A DNA stretch of 32,339 nucleotides, from contig JBAWAP010000182.1 of the NCBI GenBank assembly GCA_049589355.1, positions 1-32,339 on the forward strand. Reading direction: 5' to 3'. Positions 30,663-32,339 of this stretch are shown piece by piece; the stretch's first letter is position 1, and every line of letters begins with the position of its first letter. The DNA comes from JBAWAP01 sp049589355. Lineage in GTDB: Bacteria; Chloroflexota; Anaerolineae; VGOG01. Position numbers and translations under genes: made by a program. The notes below the pieces were generated by a model. The model was given only the letters and a program-made list of their open reading frames with translations. It made no database searches and had not been told where the DNA came from.

Positions 30663-31149
30663 AGCGGGTTTTCTGTCCTATCGGTGTCAGTTCTCCGGCC
30701 GCAACCAGTTTCCCCAGGATGTACCGCGCTCTCTCATGGTCATCGCCAAGTCCGAGCAGTTCTCGACACTCTGCATTACGGATGGAGCCATGCTCCCGCA
30801 CGTAATCCAGAATCTTCTCTTCACCACTCATCGCTAGAGGCAGAGGTGGCTGTACCTGAGCAGGCACCTCCTCGCTCAGGGTATAGTACGCCCAGCGGCT
30901 GCCGTGCATCTCCACCAGGCCGGTCTCGACCAACCCCCGTAGTTCCCGCGTGGCCTCAACGGTCTCCACCGTGCCGTGATGCAGCCGCCGGTAGTCGGCG
31001 TTGGTCATTTGCACGTTGACCCGCAGATAGGCCAACGCCAATCGCTGCCGGTCGCTGAGCGGATAACTGGCAAACTGGTTGAGCCAGGCCAGTGTCTCCT
31101 CGTCCAGCAGGGTGTGGTTCTTGAGCGTAACGACTTCTTCTTTTGACAA
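30610..31149 (-). pseudogene. C-terminal fragment of a RecG/AlbA-like winged-helix regulator
   Basis: The 179-residue frame starts at a weak TTG. It contains LSDRQRLALAYLRVNVQMTNADYRRL and ATRELRGLVETGLVEMHGSR, which match the winged-helix C-terminus of AlbA_2/RecG-like 'ATP-binding' regulators (usually 450-600 residues). The N-terminal AlbA_2 and ATPase-like parts are absent. The break coincides with the promoter of the small RNA at 31143, so the RNA/DUF3800 unit may have replaced the 5' part. A second helical domain (LDYVREHGSIRNAECRELLG) follows. It may be a stable fragment or a decayed gene; no ribosome binding site is convincing. Confidence 0.6.
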
Positions 31150-31171
31150 ATGTGCCTAATCGTGCTACAAT
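31143..31171 (+). promoter_or_regulatory. Consensus-like sigma70 promoter of the second small RNA
   Basis: TTGACA (31143-31148), 17 bases, TACAAT (31166-31171). The -35 is perfect and the -10 has one change. The predicted start is near 31178, and a folded, terminator-ended RNA follows. Confidence 0.8.
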
Positions 31172-31177
31172 ATCAGT

Positions 31178-31286
31178 CAAGCGGCATCGTAAAGCCTGGT
31201 GACCCTGGCCACTCGGAGAGTGGACCTAGCTGGCGTTGAAATGCGCCGGGACAGATTGAAATCGGGGCCCAGGGTGAGCCGCTTTT
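31178..31286 (+). ncRNA. Candidate structured RNA beside the DUF3800 gene
   Basis: About 109 bases fold into a closed structure. The 5' GCGGC (31181-31185) pairs with GCCGC (31277-31281), CCTGG pairs with CCAGG inside it, and local hairpins include CCACTC/GAGTGG, GGCG/CGCC and GATT/AATC with GAAA-rich loops. CTTTTTC ends it. It has a strong promoter and no coding frame. It runs towards the DUF3800 gene's 3' end, convergent with it and only a few bases away. Conserved RNA motifs near DUF3800 genes are known from comparative genomics; whether this is one of them needs a covariance search. It is not SRP, 6S or tmRNA. Confidence 0.6.
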
Positions 31287-31292
31287 TCATTT

Positions 31293-31946
31293 CTACCACA
31301 GCCGACGACTGATGACCTCTTCAACGGCCACTTTGTCTGCAATGATCTCATAGAAACGGTTATCCCCTCGCTCATACTTCTGAAAGAAGGCCCAGGCGAC
31401 GTAGTCAGTCGCTTGTAGCTCCTTGCAAGCGATTGAATCCTCCTGGCGAATGATGACCACCTCTTGGTGCAGGTCTGCTATCCCTTCCCGAATCACCTTC
31501 TCCAACTCATAGCGCAGATGCTTCGCTGTGTAACGCTTGTCCAGACAGACATCAATCCTTGGCCACCTGGCTACGGCGTGCCTGACGGCCCTGGTGACAG
31601 CTTCTCGGTACATCTCCTCCGGATCGTTAGGAGGGCGTGCGATGTTTTGTTTATCCACAACGACTGCTATGATCGTCACGGGCTCCTGTGCAATGGCTTG
31701 CAACAACTGCTTGACGACAACCTCTCGTGAAGCATCAGCTTTCATTTCTCCGGAGGCCAGGCTCGTTCCATACTTTTTGAGAGCCCGCTTCACATGCAAT
31801 TCGATCGGCCTGGGTCTTGTCGTGCCCAGCAGAGCAATGACAAGAAAGTGACTATCTGAGAAGGGGGCTACTGTGCCAGACTCATCAATAAAGGCGTGAC
31901 GCAATGGGCCGCTCACTCTAACACCACCGTGTTCCCCTGCGATCAT
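31293..31946 (-). CDS. DUF3800 family protein
   Basis: The core HAFIDESGTV, then FLVIALLGTT, VDVCLDKRYTAKHL-like strands and the end KELQATDYVAWAFFQKYERGDNRFYEII match DUF3800, a family of unknown function with an RNase H-like pattern of acidic residues. The frame opens at 32027, but the first 27 residues (MRPHRATSTAS...) are translated from a folded RNA-like segment. A start at 31946 (MIAGEHGG) or 31976 fits the family better. DUF3800 genes are often mobile and often lie beside conserved RNA structures. Here one candidate RNA is on each side. Confidence 0.8.
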   Translation of the reverse strand: MIAGEHGGVRVSGPLRHAFIDESGTVAPFSDSHFLVIALLGTTRPRPIELHVKRALKKYGTSLASGEMKADASREVVVKQLLQAIAQEPVTIIAVVVDKQNIARPPNDPEEMYREAVTRAVRHAVARWPRIDVCLDKRYTAKHLRYELEKVIREGIADLHQEVVIIRQEDSIACKELQATDYVAWAFFQKYERGDNRFYEIIADKVAVEEVISRRLW

Positions 31947-32009
31947 CACGGTAAGACCGCCAATTTTACCCAACATCCCCCCACAGATTTGTGCTGAGGC
32001 TGTTGACGT

Positions 32010-32177
32010 AGCCCGGTGCGGCCTCACCGTGAGCTAAGTCGAACGGTTTTCCCGCATCGGGCTCTTCAGGAATACTCGCTTCCACATTCCGGCCTAAGCC
32101 ATCGAAGCCGCCTGCCTCTTGGCAGTTACCATGACCGGACTTCCACCGGTTAGTAGACGACAGCTTTCAGGACACAC
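32010..32177 (-). ncRNA. Folded RNA-like segment, group II intron-like fragment or DUF3800 leader
   Basis: On the minus strand the segment starts GTGTGTCCTGAAAGC, has ACCGGTGGAAGTCCGGT (a stem with a GGAAG-type loop, 32133-32149) and a TGCC/GGCA hairpin (32111-32122). It ends with AGCCCGATGCGG paired to CCGCACCGGGCT (32010-32063). The GUGYG start and the 'GAGCCxGATGCGGG' stem resemble bacterial group II introns, but no reverse transcriptase or domain V is visible. It could instead be an upstream RNA element of the DUF3800 gene. Confidence 0.35.
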
Positions 32178-32339
32178 CATGCGCTTGTTAGCCTGCTGTC
32201 TATGAATAGACTAGTCTCAGTAGATGGAAAATTATCAGCAGAGGCGGCCCCCACGCCGCGGATTCGCGGGCACGGGAGCCCAATGGCACTAACTCTTTCA
32301 GGCTGTACAGGGATGACGGATTCTGAGAATCCATTCGGG
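32178..32339. other. Terminal stretch without recognisable gene
   Basis: No coding frame is supported. It holds two short inverted repeats, GTCTAT/ATAGAC (32198-32211) and GGATTC/GAATCC (32318-32332). The second, beside ATGACGGATTC, could be a transposon end or part of another RNA, but nothing decides this. Confidence 0.3.

Overview
The window looks like a chromosomal segment of a Chloroflexota-type bacterium, probably Anaerolineae-like. This is inferred from the DUF5667-type protein beside an ECF sigma factor, the many degenerate 7-bp tandem arrays, the paired palindromes, and the dense glycan genes. No rRNA, tRNA or other taxonomic marker is present, so the assignment is tentative.

Layout. 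(1) 1-900: a VapBC-like toxin-antitoxin pair between two copies of the same hairpin. (2) 900-6500: a large secreted multidomain protein, a candidate small RNA with a consensus promoter and terminator, and a sigma/DUF5667 pair. The sigma gene and the secreted-protein gene carry the same ECF-like promoter motif, which suggests one regulon. (3) 6600-7680: a lone plus-strand radical SAM/SPASM gene. (4) 7700-29515: a long minus-strand run of closely spaced or overlapping genes. From upstream to downstream these are Wzm, Wzt with an extra C-terminal domain, a methyltransferase with an 84-bp-periodic coiled coil, a GT2-GT4 fusion, a membrane protein with a GT9-like N-terminus, a polyprenol-phosphate-sugar synthase-like GT2, a radical SAM enzyme, two GT-C membrane glycosyltransferases with CBM35-like C-termini, a lipoprotein made of that same module, a third GT-C enzyme, a GT2, a PIG-V-like mannosyltransferase, a secreted protein, and an UPF0104/LPG-synthase-like membrane protein. 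(5) 29519-32339: a mosaic accessory region. It holds a GNAT gene with attC-like ends, remnants of a MazEF-like pair, a fragment of a RecG/AlbA-like regulator, a second candidate small RNA, a DUF3800 gene and a folded RNA-like segment upstream of it.

How it may work. Cytoplasmic glycosyltransferases build a polymer. The methyltransferase-coiled-coil protein may cap it and set its length, as WbdD does. Wzm/Wzt exports it, with the Wzt C-terminal domains reading the finished end. The GT-C enzymes, probably fed by lipid-linked sugars from the DPM-like GT2, add sugars outside the membrane, and their CBM-like tails may hold the acceptor.

Most notable: the DUF3800 gene with adjacent structured RNA, the 28-residue ruler repeats, two separate C-terminal modules shared between different glycan proteins, and repeats (heptamers, paired palindromes) that lie inside reading frames without breaking them.
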